From an uncultured Clostridia bacterium (GTDB taxonomy: Bacteria > Bacillota > Clostridia > Oscillospirales > Acutalibacteraceae), in NCBI GenBank assembly GCA_937888485.1, contig CALAQQ010000220.1, positions 1 to 11,833 of the forward strand: a stretch of 11,833 bases of DNA, in the 5' to 3' direction. The translations under genes and the position numbers were made by a program. The notes below the pieces were generated by a model. The model made no database searches and was not told where the DNA came from. It saw only the letters and a program-made list of their open reading frames with translations. Shown here piece after piece: positions 5,368-11,833 of the stretch (the stretch's first letter is position 1; each line of letters opens with the position of its first letter).

Positions 5368-6849
5368 ATGGAACTTACACCGACAAGAGAATTAAACGGA
5401 AAAATAAAAACTCTCATGGTTTTTGCATTTGCAATAATGACAGGCTTCATGTGGAGAGTAAGAGGTTCACATGGCTGGGGCTCAATGTGGGGTATGTTTG
5501 CAGTTGGCGTAATGATGGTTCTTTTCATCTTCGCCTTCTTCGGAAACCGTAAAAAAATGAGCTATGAAGCCATTCCCGTTGCCGTTATACTCATGGGTAT
5601 TACAAATGGCGGTTGGGGTACACTCAACGGACAGATGGGCGGCTATCTCGGAAGCACCGTTCCTTTCACGGGCGAAGAAGCCGTTACAACGGTTGAGATA
5701 AGTCCATGGTACGGCTTATGGGTCATGCTTCTTTTAGGCTTCGGCTGGATGCCTCTTTTCTCAATCTTTTTGGGTTCACTTTTTTCAAAAAGAGAATACA
5801 AGATTTCAAACTACATAACAATAATCGCTGTTTTCTATGTACTCGTTGCCGTATTCATGTTCACAATTTCTCATTACATCATTCCCTATATCACACCGAC
5901 TGCTGTTAATATGTTTAAAGAAGGTCTTGCCGATAAGGGAATCGAAATGAGTCCCATGATGGCTTTCATCAAGAACATGGGCTCGGAGGCATGGTTCAAG
6001 AAAATCCCGTTTGGCAGAAACTATTATGCAAGCGTCAGAGTTCTTTCGTACTCTGCGGCAGCTCTTTTAAGCTCGCTCACCGTTCTTATCGCATTCCGTG
6101 ATAAAATAACAGCTTTCCTTTCAACGGCAATCAACGTTGTTATGGCTCTTTCCATAACACTCGCCGATGTTTTCCTTATCATAGATTCGGACAGAGGCTT
6201 CCTTGCAAAAGTTACTCCTCCCGCATTTCTCGCACAGGGTTCATGGTCGCTCTGGGAATATTTCACAGGCTTCCTTATGGGATTCGGAGTTATGCTCATT
6301 CTTGTATGTCTTCCAAAGAAAATCACTCAGGGTGAAGGTAAATTCGAATACGAACCTCCGTTCAAAAAGCAGTGGATTCACGGAACATACAGCACTGTTC
6401 TCACCCTTTTCTTCACCTTTGTTCTGACAATTGTAAGACCCCTCGGCATGAGAATTGCCGACATGTTCATAGACAAAGGTATTCTTAAGGATAACGAAAT
6501 CTACGAGATAATCCTCATGGTTATTCTCGGCTTAATCGGATTTATTTATTGCGCTGTTGCAGTCAATAAAAACATCATGAAAAAGGCACTCCCTGTTCCC
6601 GTTCCGAAGAGAACAGAAGATTTCTGCATGAGTTCCGTTCCGAGATATCTGTTTGTTGTTGCGCTGATTTATTTTCTCACCTATGATGCAAGCTTCATTC
6701 AGATTGTAAAAAATCCTGCATCACTTTTAAATGTGACACAGGATGTCGGAATTGTTCTTGTTGTCCTCATGGTTGCAAGCGTATTGCTTTTCAACGCATT
6801 TTATTCATCGGCTGTTGATATGGTCAAAAAAATCAACAGCAAAAAATAA
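5368..6849 (+). CDS. Unrecognised polytopic membrane protein, about 12 helices
   Basis: I do not recognise this 493-residue protein. About 12 hydrophobic segments are visible (near residues 13-28, 42-59, 68-80, 112-137, 148-175, 226-243, 249-272, 298-316, 341-361, 378-399, 427-441 and 458-482). Motifs that look constrained are WRVRGSHGWGSMWG (29-42), NGGWGTLNGQMGG (80-92), GFGWMP (124-129) and GSWSLWEY (291-298). Gly/Trp-rich motifs at helix ends, with buried Arg and His, suggest a transporter or membrane enzyme rather than a structural protein, but this is inference. The start has a perfect AAGGAGG (5354-5360) 7 nt upstream, overlapping the yfcE stop. Its 3' end overlaps the convergent HAD gene by 17 nt, and its terminator (6866-6902) lies inside that gene. 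Confidence 0.85.
   Translation: MELTPTRELNGKIKTLMVFAFAIMTGFMWRVRGSHGWGSMWGMFAVGVMMVLFIFAFFGNRKKMSYEAIPVAVILMGITNGGWGTLNGQMGGYLGSTVPFTGEEAVTTVEISPWYGLWVMLLLGFGWMPLFSIFLGSLFSKREYKISNYITIIAVFYVLVAVFMFTISHYIIPYITPTAVNMFKEGLADKGIEMSPMMAFIKNMGSEAWFKKIPFGRNYYASVRVLSYSAAALLSSLTVLIAFRDKITAFLSTAINVVMALSITLADVFLIIDSDRGFLAKVTPPAFLAQGSWSLWEYFTGFLMGFGVMLILVCLPKKITQGEGKFEYEPPFKKQWIHGTYSTVLTLFFTFVLTIVRPLGMRIADMFIDKGILKDNEIYEIILMVILGLIGFIYCAVAVNKNIMKKALPVPVPKRTEDFCMSSVPRYLFVVALIYFLTYDASFIQIVKNPASLLNVTQDVGIVLVVLMVASVLLFNAFYSSAVDMVKKINSKK
6811..6840. repeat. Inverted repeat across the convergent gene overlap
   Basis: GCTGTTGAT (6811-6819) and ATCAACAGC (6832-6840) form a perfect 9-bp stem with a 12-nt loop. 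The right arm contains the HAD stop codon (6833-6835 on the complement) and the last codons of the membrane protein gene. There is no T-tract after it in either direction, so it is not a standard terminator; it could stabilise the 3' end of either transcript. Confidence 0.55.
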
Positions 6850-7489
6850 TACCGTCTATTTCATCGGCGCAGCCTGCGATGTAGGTTGCGCCCGCTTTTT
6901 TTAATTCTTCCTCGCTTCCGTATCCGAAGGTTACTCCGACACTTTCAACACCTGCACCGTTTGCACCGTTGATGTCAAAATACCTGTCTCCGACCATAAG
7001 AATTTTATCTTTCGGAATATTCAAGGCTTCCGAAGCATTACTGATAAGCGATGCTTTGCTCTGAGGAGTATCATCGGCAGAGGGTGCTGAAATAAAATCA
7101 ATAAGATCTGTAATTTCAAGAAAATCAACGATTCTTATCAGAAAATTCTGCGGTTTTGAGCTTGCAATACCAATCTTTATTCCGTTTTCACGGAGCCTTT
7201 TTATAAGCGAGATTATTCCTTCATAAAGATCAAGCTCGTAAATACCGCTTTCTGCATATTTTTCTCTGTATTTTTTAACGGCAAAATCACTTTTTTCATC
7301 GTCAAGACCAAGCTCCCGTTTGAACGAATCATATATGGGCGGTCCGATAAAACGGCGAAGGGTTTCATTGTCAAGAGGTTTAAATCCGAGACATTCAACT
7401 GCATACTGAATCGAAGCAAAAATCCCTCTGCCTGTGTCAGCAATCGTTCCATCAAAATCAAAAAGAACGGCATTATATTTCGATGTCAT
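6833..7489 (-). CDS. HAD-family phosphatase, phosphoglycolate-phosphatase-like
   Basis: A 218-residue haloacid-dehalogenase hydrolase with a helical cap of the Gph/PpaX/beta-phosphoglucomutase type. Motif I is LFDFDGTIADT with nucleophile Asp11 and acid/base Asp13. Motif II is IASSKP (Ser110 or Ser111). Motif III is probably Lys145 (TPQSKASLI). Motif IV is VGDRYFDINGANGAG with Asp168 and Asp172. The cap lies at about residues 16-85 and includes RRFIGPPI. It should be a soluble cytosolic phosphatase; phosphoglycolate and pyrophosphate are both possible substrates. GGAG 5 nt before the ATG supports the start. The C-terminus ends in IDGIIFCC, encoded by the stretch overlapping the opposite-strand membrane protein gene by 17 nt, so the last residues may be a product of the overlap. 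It has its own promoter at 7518-7546. Confidence 0.92.
   Translation of the reverse strand: MTSKYNAVLFDFDGTIADTGRGIFASIQYAVECLGFKPLDNETLRRFIGPPIYDSFKRELGLDDEKSDFAVKKYREKYAESGIYELDLYEGIISLIKRLRENGIKIGIASSKPQNFLIRIVDFLEITDLIDFISAPSADDTPQSKASLISNASEALNIPKDKILMVGDRYFDINGANGAGVESVGVTFGYGSEEELKKAGATYIAGCADEIDGIIFCC
6866..6902 (+). terminator. Intrinsic terminator for the membrane protein operon, inside the HAD gene
   Basis: GGCGCAGCCT (6866-6875) pairs with AGGTTGCGCC (6883-6892) over 10 bp with one G-U wobble and a 7-nt loop, followed by CGC and seven T residues (6896-6902). It begins 17 nt after the membrane protein stop and is oriented for plus-strand transcripts. The same bases, read on the complement, encode HAD residues around AGATYIAGCA. 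Confidence 0.8.
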
Positions 7490-7517
7490 ATAATCTCCCC
7501 CATTAATTTCTGATTAT

Positions 7518-7546
7518 ATTTTATCATAAAGTTACAAATCTATCAA
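7518..7546 (-). promoter_or_regulatory. SigA-type promoter of the HAD phosphatase gene
   Basis: On the complement: TTGATA (7546-7541), 17-nt spacer, TAAAAT (7523-7518), about 28 nt before the HAD ATG. A second -10-like TATAAT (7518-7513) overlaps it but is too far from the -35 box. Confidence 0.68.
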
Positions 7547-7554
7547 TATTTTCA

Positions 7555-7583
7555 TTTACATTATGTTCTTTATATGCTATAAT
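7555..7583 (+). promoter_or_regulatory. Strong SigA-type promoter of the aminotransferase-trpS operon
   Basis: TTTACA (7555-7560), 17-nt spacer, perfect TATAAT (7578-7583) with an extended -10 TGC just before it. Its -35 box is 8 nt from that of the divergent HAD promoter. The leader to ATG 7629 is about 39 nt, too short for a T-box, which trp-linked operons in Firmicutes often carry. Confidence 0.75.
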
Positions 7584-7613
7584 ATTAGTTAATTTTAAAA
7601 AGAATTCCTTATG

Positions 7614-7619
7614 AAAGGA
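7614..7619 (+). promoter_or_regulatory. Ribosome binding site that selects ATG 7629
   Basis: AAAGGA lies 9 nt before ATG 7629. The upstream in-frame ATG 7611 has no purine-rich site before it, only GAATTCCTT, and would place this Shine-Dalgarno inside the coding region. Confidence 0.78.
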
Positions 7620-7628
7620 CAGAAATAT

Positions 7629-8807
7629 ATGGACTATCAGTTTGCAAAAGGCGTCGCATCTCTCAAGCCTTCAATCATCAGAGAAATTCTCAAAAGTTCG
7701 GGAAACACTATCCCTCTTGCAGCAGGAAATCCTGCTCCCGACGCATTTCCCGTTAACGATATAAAAGAAATCGTCGGCAAGGTTCTTGAGGAAGACCCCA
7801 TTCTCGCACTTCAGTACGGCATCAGCGAAGGCTATGCTCCCCTTGTTGCAAAACTGACAGAGCTTGCAAAGGAACGCTACGGTGTCGGTTCCGAAAACGA
7901 TGCGCTTATCGTTGTGAGCGGTGCACAGCAGGTCATGAGTCTTACAAGTCAGTGCTTTGTTAACTACGGCGACTGTGTTCTCTGCGAAGAGCCTTCATTC
8001 ATCGGAGCACTCAACTGTTTCAGAAGCTTCGGCGCAAAGCTTTCGGGTGTTCCCGTTGACAGTGACGGTATCAACATCGAAGCTCTCGAAAAGAAACTCC
8101 AGACAGAAGAAAACGTTAAGTTTATCTATACAATCCCCAACTTCCAGAATCCTGCAGGCATAACAATGTCGCTCGAAAAGAGAAAGGCTGTTTATGAGCT
8201 TGCAAAAAAATACGGTGTTATGATTCTTGAAGATAATCCCTACGGCGACCTTCGTGTTTCAGGCGAAAACGTTCCCGCAATCAAGAGCTTTGACACCGAC
8301 GGCATTGTTATCTATTCGGGTTCATTTTCAAAGATTGTTGCTCCCGGAATAAGAGTCGGTTATGTTCTTGCCCCGAAAGAAGTTATCGCAAAGCTCACCG
8401 TTGCAAAGCAGACTCAGGATGTTCATACTCCCCTGCTTTCACAGCTTGTTGTATATAAGTGGCTTACAGAATATGATTTTGAAGCCCATATCGCCAAAAT
8501 CGTGGAAATTTATAAACGCAAGCTCAATCTTCTCTGCGACTGCATTGACAAAGAGCTTTCCGATTTCCTTACATACCACAGACCCGAAGGCGGTCTTTTC
8601 GTCTGGGCAAAGCTCAACGACGGAATCGATATGCTCGATTTTGTTAAAAAAGCAAGTTCGGCAGGAGCATCGGTTGTTCCCGGCAACGCAATGATGGTTG
8701 ACGGCGACGCACCCTGTCAGTACATAAGAATGAATTTCTCAACTCCCTCCGACGAAGACATTATAAAAGGTGTAAAAATTCTCGGAGAAGTCGCAAAATC
8801 ACTTTAA
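7629..8807 (+). CDS. PLP-dependent aminotransferase, class I/II (fold type I)
   Basis: A 392-residue protein of the group that includes 2-aminoadipate/aromatic aminotransferases and the catalytic half of MocR regulators, here without a DNA-binding domain. Key residues are in place: FQNPAG (Asn174), ILEDNPYGDL (Asp202, pairs with the pyridine nitrogen; Tyr205), SGSFSKIVAPGIRVGY (Lys235 forms the PLP Schiff base, with the downstream Arg for phosphate), and YIRMNFS (Arg367, binds the substrate carboxylate). The N-terminus MDYQFAKGVASLKPSIIREILK matches the usual start of this group, agreeing with the ribosome site for ATG 7629 rather than the ATG 18 nt earlier. It should transfer amino groups between amino acids and 2-oxo acids in the cytosol. 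Specificity is unknown; co-transcription with trpS hints at, but does not show, aromatic substrates. Confidence 0.93.
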   Translation: MDYQFAKGVASLKPSIIREILKSSGNTIPLAAGNPAPDAFPVNDIKEIVGKVLEEDPILALQYGISEGYAPLVAKLTELAKERYGVGSENDALIVVSGAQQVMSLTSQCFVNYGDCVLCEEPSFIGALNCFRSFGAKLSGVPVDSDGINIEALEKKLQTEENVKFIYTIPNFQNPAGITMSLEKRKAVYELAKKYGVMILEDNPYGDLRVSGENVPAIKSFDTDGIVIYSGSFSKIVAPGIRVGYVLAPKEVIAKLTVAKQTQDVHTPLLSQLVVYKWLTEYDFEAHIAKIVEIYKRKLNLLCDCIDKELSDFLTYHRPEGGLFVWAKLNDGIDMLDFVKKASSAGASVVPGNAMMVDGDAPCQYIRMNFSTPSDEDIIKGVKILGEVAKSL

Positions 8808-8821
8808 AAGAGGTGTTATTA

Positions 8822-9289
8822 ATGGAAAATACAACTCCCGAAAAAAAGCCGATAGTTTTAAGTATGATTCAGCCGACATCTGTTCCCACTCTCGGAAACT
8901 ATCTCGGCGCTCTTAAAAACTGGAAAGCAATGAGCGATGACTACAATTGCCTTTACGCTGTTGCAGACCTTCACGCTTTAACAATTCATCCCGACCCCGC
9001 AAAACTCCGTCAGCAGATTATGGAAATGTATGCAATTCTCCTTTCAATCGGTCTTGACCCCGAAAAGAACATTGTTTTCATTCAGAGTCAGGTTGCAGCT
9101 CATGCAGAGCTTGCATGGATTCTTGACTGCTACACTCAGTTTGGAGAAGCATCAAGAATGACACAGTTCAAAGAAAAATCCCAGAAGCATGCAGACAATG
9201 TAAATGTCGGTCTTTTTGCATATCCCGTGCTTATGGCGGCGGATATTCTTCTCTATCAGGCAAACTACGCTCCCATCGGCGCAGACCAT
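8822..9289 (+). CDS. trpS: Tryptophanyl-tRNA synthetase, N-terminal part only (cut at junction)
   Basis: The first ~155 residues are clearly TrpRS, a class I synthetase that charges tRNA-Trp. Visible are the N-terminal nucleotide-binding segment QPTSVPTLGNYLGALKNW (17-34; the TLGN form of the HIGH motif), YNCLYAVADLHALT, FIQSQVAAHAELAWILDC, the TQFKEKSQK element and YPVLMAADILLYQANYAPIGAD. Family members then continue roughly as Q-x-Q-H-x-E-L-x-R-D and end with a KMSKS loop. Here similarity stops after GAD (about 9286) and the frame reads unrelated residues until a TGA at 9413-9415. About half the protein, including KMSKS and the anticodon-binding part, is missing. AAGAGGTG (8808-8815) supports ATG 8822 over the GTG at 8813. 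It follows the aminotransferase stop by 14 nt. The break is probably an assembly junction, not a real truncation. Confidence 0.9.
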
Positions 9290-9292
9290 TTA
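9284..9292. other. Junction between Firmicute and Bacteroidales-like DNA
   Basis: TrpRS similarity ends after codon GAC (9284-9286). A different frame, codons starting at 9288, then becomes the coding frame, with an abrupt rise in G+C and a switch in codon choice. No transposase, tRNA, integrase, inverted repeat or target duplication is visible at the break, which favours a chimeric contig over insertion. Confidence 0.85.
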
Positions 9293-11833
9293 CAGCGCAA
9301 AAATCACGACCGAGGATGCGTGCATCGCCGGCCGTACGATTATCGACACGGAGGATGTCTCGATTTTGGAGGCGCAGTCCAAAGAACTGACCCTGCACTA
9401 CGAAAACCCTGTTGAGGAGAAGACGACCGACGGTTGGGCAATCCTTGCGCCGGTCGATTGGACGAAGGTCGAGGGCAGAGTGTGGTACGAAATCGTGACC
9501 AGCGAGGGCGTCTATACCTTCTGCAAAAAGCCGGCAAAGCAATTCGAGGTGGGTATGATCTACAACTTGCCGTTGGCAACCGCTAAATTCACCCTTAAAG
9601 AGGGCGTTACGGCGGCGGATTTGGCTGATGGCGAGTACACGTTCGACAAAAACCCTATCGTGATGGCCGAGGTTTGCTCGACCGATTCGACCGTGACTAT
9701 CGCGTGGTCGATTACTGCGGCAAATACCGATATCGGCAACCCTGCGGGTGTTGCGACCAACGACTTTACCGCCGACAAGGAGAAGACCTATAAGGTGGCA
9801 CTCTACCGCGATGCGGCTTGCACCGACCTTGTTGTAAGTGTCGATGGTATCGTGGGCAGCAGCATCTACGCAACCTATCCTCCACGCTTTGTATTCCCTG
9901 CGTTGGAGCCATCGACAACCTACTACGCAAAGGTTTGGAACGTGACCGACGATGTCGAGAGCCGTCCGTTGAAGGTTGCAACTGCTTCGGTCGCTTCGGT
10001 TGCCGATGTGGTGACCGAGAATGCCAAGCCGGGCGATATGATTCTCTTCAACAACTTCGCCAAACTTATCTACGCAGCCGATGTTTCGGTGGGTGCTGCG
10101 GGCGTATCGTATAAGTCGCCAACGAAGATGACCGAGGTTCAGCCGGTTGAGGGCGAACTTACGGTTAGTGACGATGCCTACTATGTAGTGCCTGGTGGTC
10201 AGGAGCACGGTCTGTTCAATAACTTTAAGAACGTAGTCGATGGCCTCGGTATGGAGGGTTGGGGCTGGATTGGTGGCAAGGTAGGGGCAAACGGTGGCTC
10301 TGTTTGTATGCGTTCGGGCTATCTCAAAGTTGGTACGAGTGGCAACAATGCATCTGTCTGCACACCTGCACTGACGGCTATTCCGGATGGCAAGTACGCT
10401 CGCGTGAGGGTGCAGTTCAAGGCCGCTCCTTTCGAGAAGAAGATAACTGTCAAGGCCCTCTCGGCTGCCGAACTCAATGCCAACTATTCGGTGAACTACT
10501 CGGCTCTGTGCGATGCGCAGAACGTTACTCTCTCCGGCTCGGCTTACTACGATTGGGAGGAGTGCGAGGTAACGCTCTCCGACCTGCCACACGGTGCTTG
10601 TATCGCCTTTGGTGGTAATGCGGGCCCAACGACATCGTGCCGCTTCCAGCTCGACGATGTGCGCGTGACGGTCGAGGAGATTTACGACTTGGAGGGTGTT
10701 GTGACGGGTACGGTTTCCTACACCGACTCGACCCCTGCTGCGGGTGTTGTGGTCAGCGACGGCTTCTCGGTGGCTCGCACCGACTCGCAGGGTCGCTATT
10801 CGCTCAAAACGTGCGAGGATACCTATTATATCTACTACTCGGTACCTGCCGATTGTGAGGTGGCGAAGAATGAATACAACCAGCCGGCATTCTTCACGAA
10901 GTACTCGTCGGAGAAGTCGGTTTACGACTTTACGCTGACGAAGTTGGCGGGTGGCGTAGAGGAGCAGTTCTCGCTCTTTGTGTTGGCGGACCCACAGGTG
11001 CGCGACACGAAAGAGATTGGCTACTTCCGCAACGAGACCGTTCCGGCAGTCAATACTCATATCGCAACGAAGCAGAGCGCAGGTATGCCTTGCTATGGTG
11101 TGACGCTTGGTGATGTTGTCTATTCGGAGTATGGCGGTCGTGCAGGTGTGGCTAATACACAGCCGTTGATGGAGCCAATGCGCGACGAGATGCAGAGCAT
11201 TTTGATTCCGCTCTTCCAAACAATCGGTAACCACGACTACACATACTTCGGTCCTGATAATACGACCAACCTCAACAGCTATTCGGGTTCTAACTTCCAA
11301 ATCAAGACACAGCGTGCCTTCGAGGAGGTCTTTGGTCCGATTAACTACTCGTGGAATCGTGGCGATGCCCATATTATCAATATGCGAAACATCTATTTCA
11401 CAGATAAGGCCGAGACCGACAACGATGCCGGCGAGTATGTGATGGGCTTTACCGACGAGCAGTATGAGTGGTTGAAGAACGACTTGCAGTTTGTTCCGCT
11501 CGATAAACTCATCATCTTCTGCGTGCATATCCCTGTTTGGAATAGGTCGGGTTCGAGTTATCCTAATGGCGCGAATGTTATCAACCTCTTGCGTCGTTAC
11601 CCTAACCTCCGCATCTTGTCGGGTCATAACCACTATATGCGCTACCGCGAGTGCTATACGGATGTCAAGGAGCATACGTTGGCTGCGGTTTGCGGTGCTT
11701 GGTGGTCGTCGAAGACCAATGGCGACGGCGCGCCTAACGGCTATGGTGTGTTCGATATCAACGGCACAGCAGTCGCTAACTACTACTATATGAGCAGTAA
11801 TGGTGCTGACGATGCGGCTTGTCGTGACAATCA
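9288..11833 (+). CDS. Multidomain calcineurin-like phosphoesterase of Bacteroidales type, both ends missing
   Basis: The frame beginning at 9288 is open for 848 codons to the window edge, with neither start nor stop. Residue numbers count from 9288. Residues 1-165 are beta-rich and unassigned. About 166-232 resemble a fibronectin type III module (KTYKVALYRDAAC to ALEPSTTYYAKVW). About 235-465 look like a jelly-roll or galactose-binding-type region ending in FQLDDVRVTV. About 468-545 fit the MetallophosN/carboxypeptidase-regulatory-like fold (LEGVVTGTVSY, GVVVSDG, TDSQGRYSL). The metallophosphoesterase domain follows with every motif: ADPQ (568-570), LGDVVYSE (Asp609), IGNHD (647-650), CVHIPVW (His747) and SGHNH (779-782). 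The end, GYGVFDINGTAVANYYYMSS, fits the start of a MetallophosC domain. Such proteins are normally exported in Bacteroidales; the signal peptide would lie upstream. The substrate is unknown. The domain labels for the N-terminal half are inference from pattern. Confidence 0.88.
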   Translation, partial: MYSAKITTEDACIAGRTIIDTEDVSILEAQSKELTLHYENPVEEKTTDGWAILAPVDWTKVEGRVWYEIVTSEGVYTFCKKPAKQFEVGMIYNLPLATAKFTLKEGVTAADLADGEYTFDKNPIVMAEVCSTDSTVTIAWSITAANTDIGNPAGVATNDFTADKEKTYKVALYRDAACTDLVVSVDGIVGSSIYATYPPRFVFPALEPSTTYYAKVWNVTDDVESRPLKVATASVASVADVVTENAKPGDMILFNNFAKLIYAADVSVGAAGVSYKSPTKMTEVQPVEGELTVSDDAYYVVPGGQEHGLFNNFKNVVDGLGMEGWGWIGGKVGANGGSVCMRSGYLKVGTSGNNASVCTPALTAIPDGKYARVRVQFKAAPFEKKITVKALSAAELNANYSVNYSALCDAQNVTLSGSAYYDWEECEVTLSDLPHGACIAFGGNAGPTTSCRFQLDDVRVTVEEIYDLEGVVTGTVSYTDSTPAAGVVVSDGFSVARTDSQGRYSLKTCEDTYYIYYSVPADCEVAKNEYNQPAFFTKYSSEKSVYDFTLTKLAGGVEEQFSLFVLADPQVRDTKEIGYFRNETVPAVNTHIATKQSAGMPCYGVTLGDVVYSEYGGRAGVANTQPLMEPMRDEMQSILIPLFQTIGNHDYTYFGPDNTTNLNSYSGSNFQIKTQRAFEEVFGPINYSWNRGDAHIINMRNIYFTDKAETDNDAGEYVMGFTDEQYEWLKNDLQFVPLDKLIIFCVHIPVWNRSGSSYPNGANVINLLRRYPNLRILSGHNHYMRYRECYTDVKEHTLAAVCGAWWSSKTNGDGAPNGYGVFDINGTAVANYYYMSSNGADDAACRDN

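Noticed and set aside
5368..6849. Assignment of the 12-helix protein to the MFS or a flippase family
   Set aside because: Helix number alone fits many families and none of their signature motifs is visible, so it is left unassigned.
8813..9415. The full 200-codon trpS frame as an intact short protein
   Set aside because: Residues after about 155 do not resemble TrpRS and come from the other genome read out of frame. The GTG start at 8813 lies within the ribosome binding site; ATG 8822 is better.
9231..11675. An 814-codon open frame on the minus strand across the right-hand block
   Set aside because: It is the antisense shadow of the phosphoesterase frame. Its translation is a low-complexity mix rich in Arg, His, Val and Ile with no motifs, while the plus frame carries all calcineurin motifs in order. 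It also crosses the junction into trpS.
9288..11833. Right-hand block as a mobile element or horizontally acquired cargo
   Set aside because: No transposase, integrase, inverted repeats, direct repeats or tRNA at the joint, and the block begins in the middle of a gene. A fragment broken at both ends is more consistent with chimerism.

Overview
The window looks like a metagenomic contig built from at least two bacterial genomes. Bases 1 to about 9,287 read as one low-to-moderate-GC Firmicute, probably a gut clostridium of the Oscillospirales/Eubacteriales type. The evidence is strong AGGAGG-type ribosome binding sites, SigA-like promoters with 17-nt spacers, and typical clostridial gene families. 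From about 9,288 to the end, base composition and codon use change abruptly. Lines counted by eye are mostly 50-58% G+C with TCG, GAG, GTG and GGC codons, against low-to-mid 40s just before. The reading frame there encodes a Bacteroidales-type (perhaps Alistipes-like) calcineurin-family surface protein. The junction falls inside the trpS catalytic core, so a chimeric assembly is the simplest explanation.

Layout, left to right. Minus strand 1-1739: an RluA-family pseudouridine synthase followed 5 nt later by a fructosamine-kinase/APH-like kinase that runs off the left edge. A compact back-to-back promoter region (1740-1841) separates these from a small two-helix membrane protein of unknown function (1842-2366). 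A near-consensus promoter then drives a complete polar amino-acid ABC importer: lipoprotein binding protein, permease and ATPase (2446-4730). A terminator closes that operon, and its loop holds part of the next promoter. Next come a YfcE-type phosphodiesterase and a translationally coupled, unrecognised 12-helix membrane protein (4813-6849). A HAD phosphatase converges on them and overlaps by 17 nt (6833-7489). An intrinsic terminator for the plus-strand operon is written inside the HAD coding sequence. A second divergent promoter pair (7518-7583) drives HAD leftward and, rightward, a PLP aminotransferase followed by trpS, which is cut off after about 155 residues.

The last 2.5 kb is a single open frame with no start and no stop. 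It carries N-terminal beta-rich modules, a MetallophosN-like domain and a full set of calcineurin phosphoesterase motifs. There is also a softer composition step near 3,245-3,340, inside the ABC operon; the genes to its left are markedly more AT-rich than those to its right.

No RNA gene, insertion sequence, CRISPR array, phage gene or defence system was recognised, and no gene-free stretch exceeds 300 nt. I see no convincing undescribed multi-gene system. The best leads are the unknown membrane protein coupled to YfcE, the terminator embedded antisense in a coding region, and the junction itself, which should be tested before any biology is read across it.
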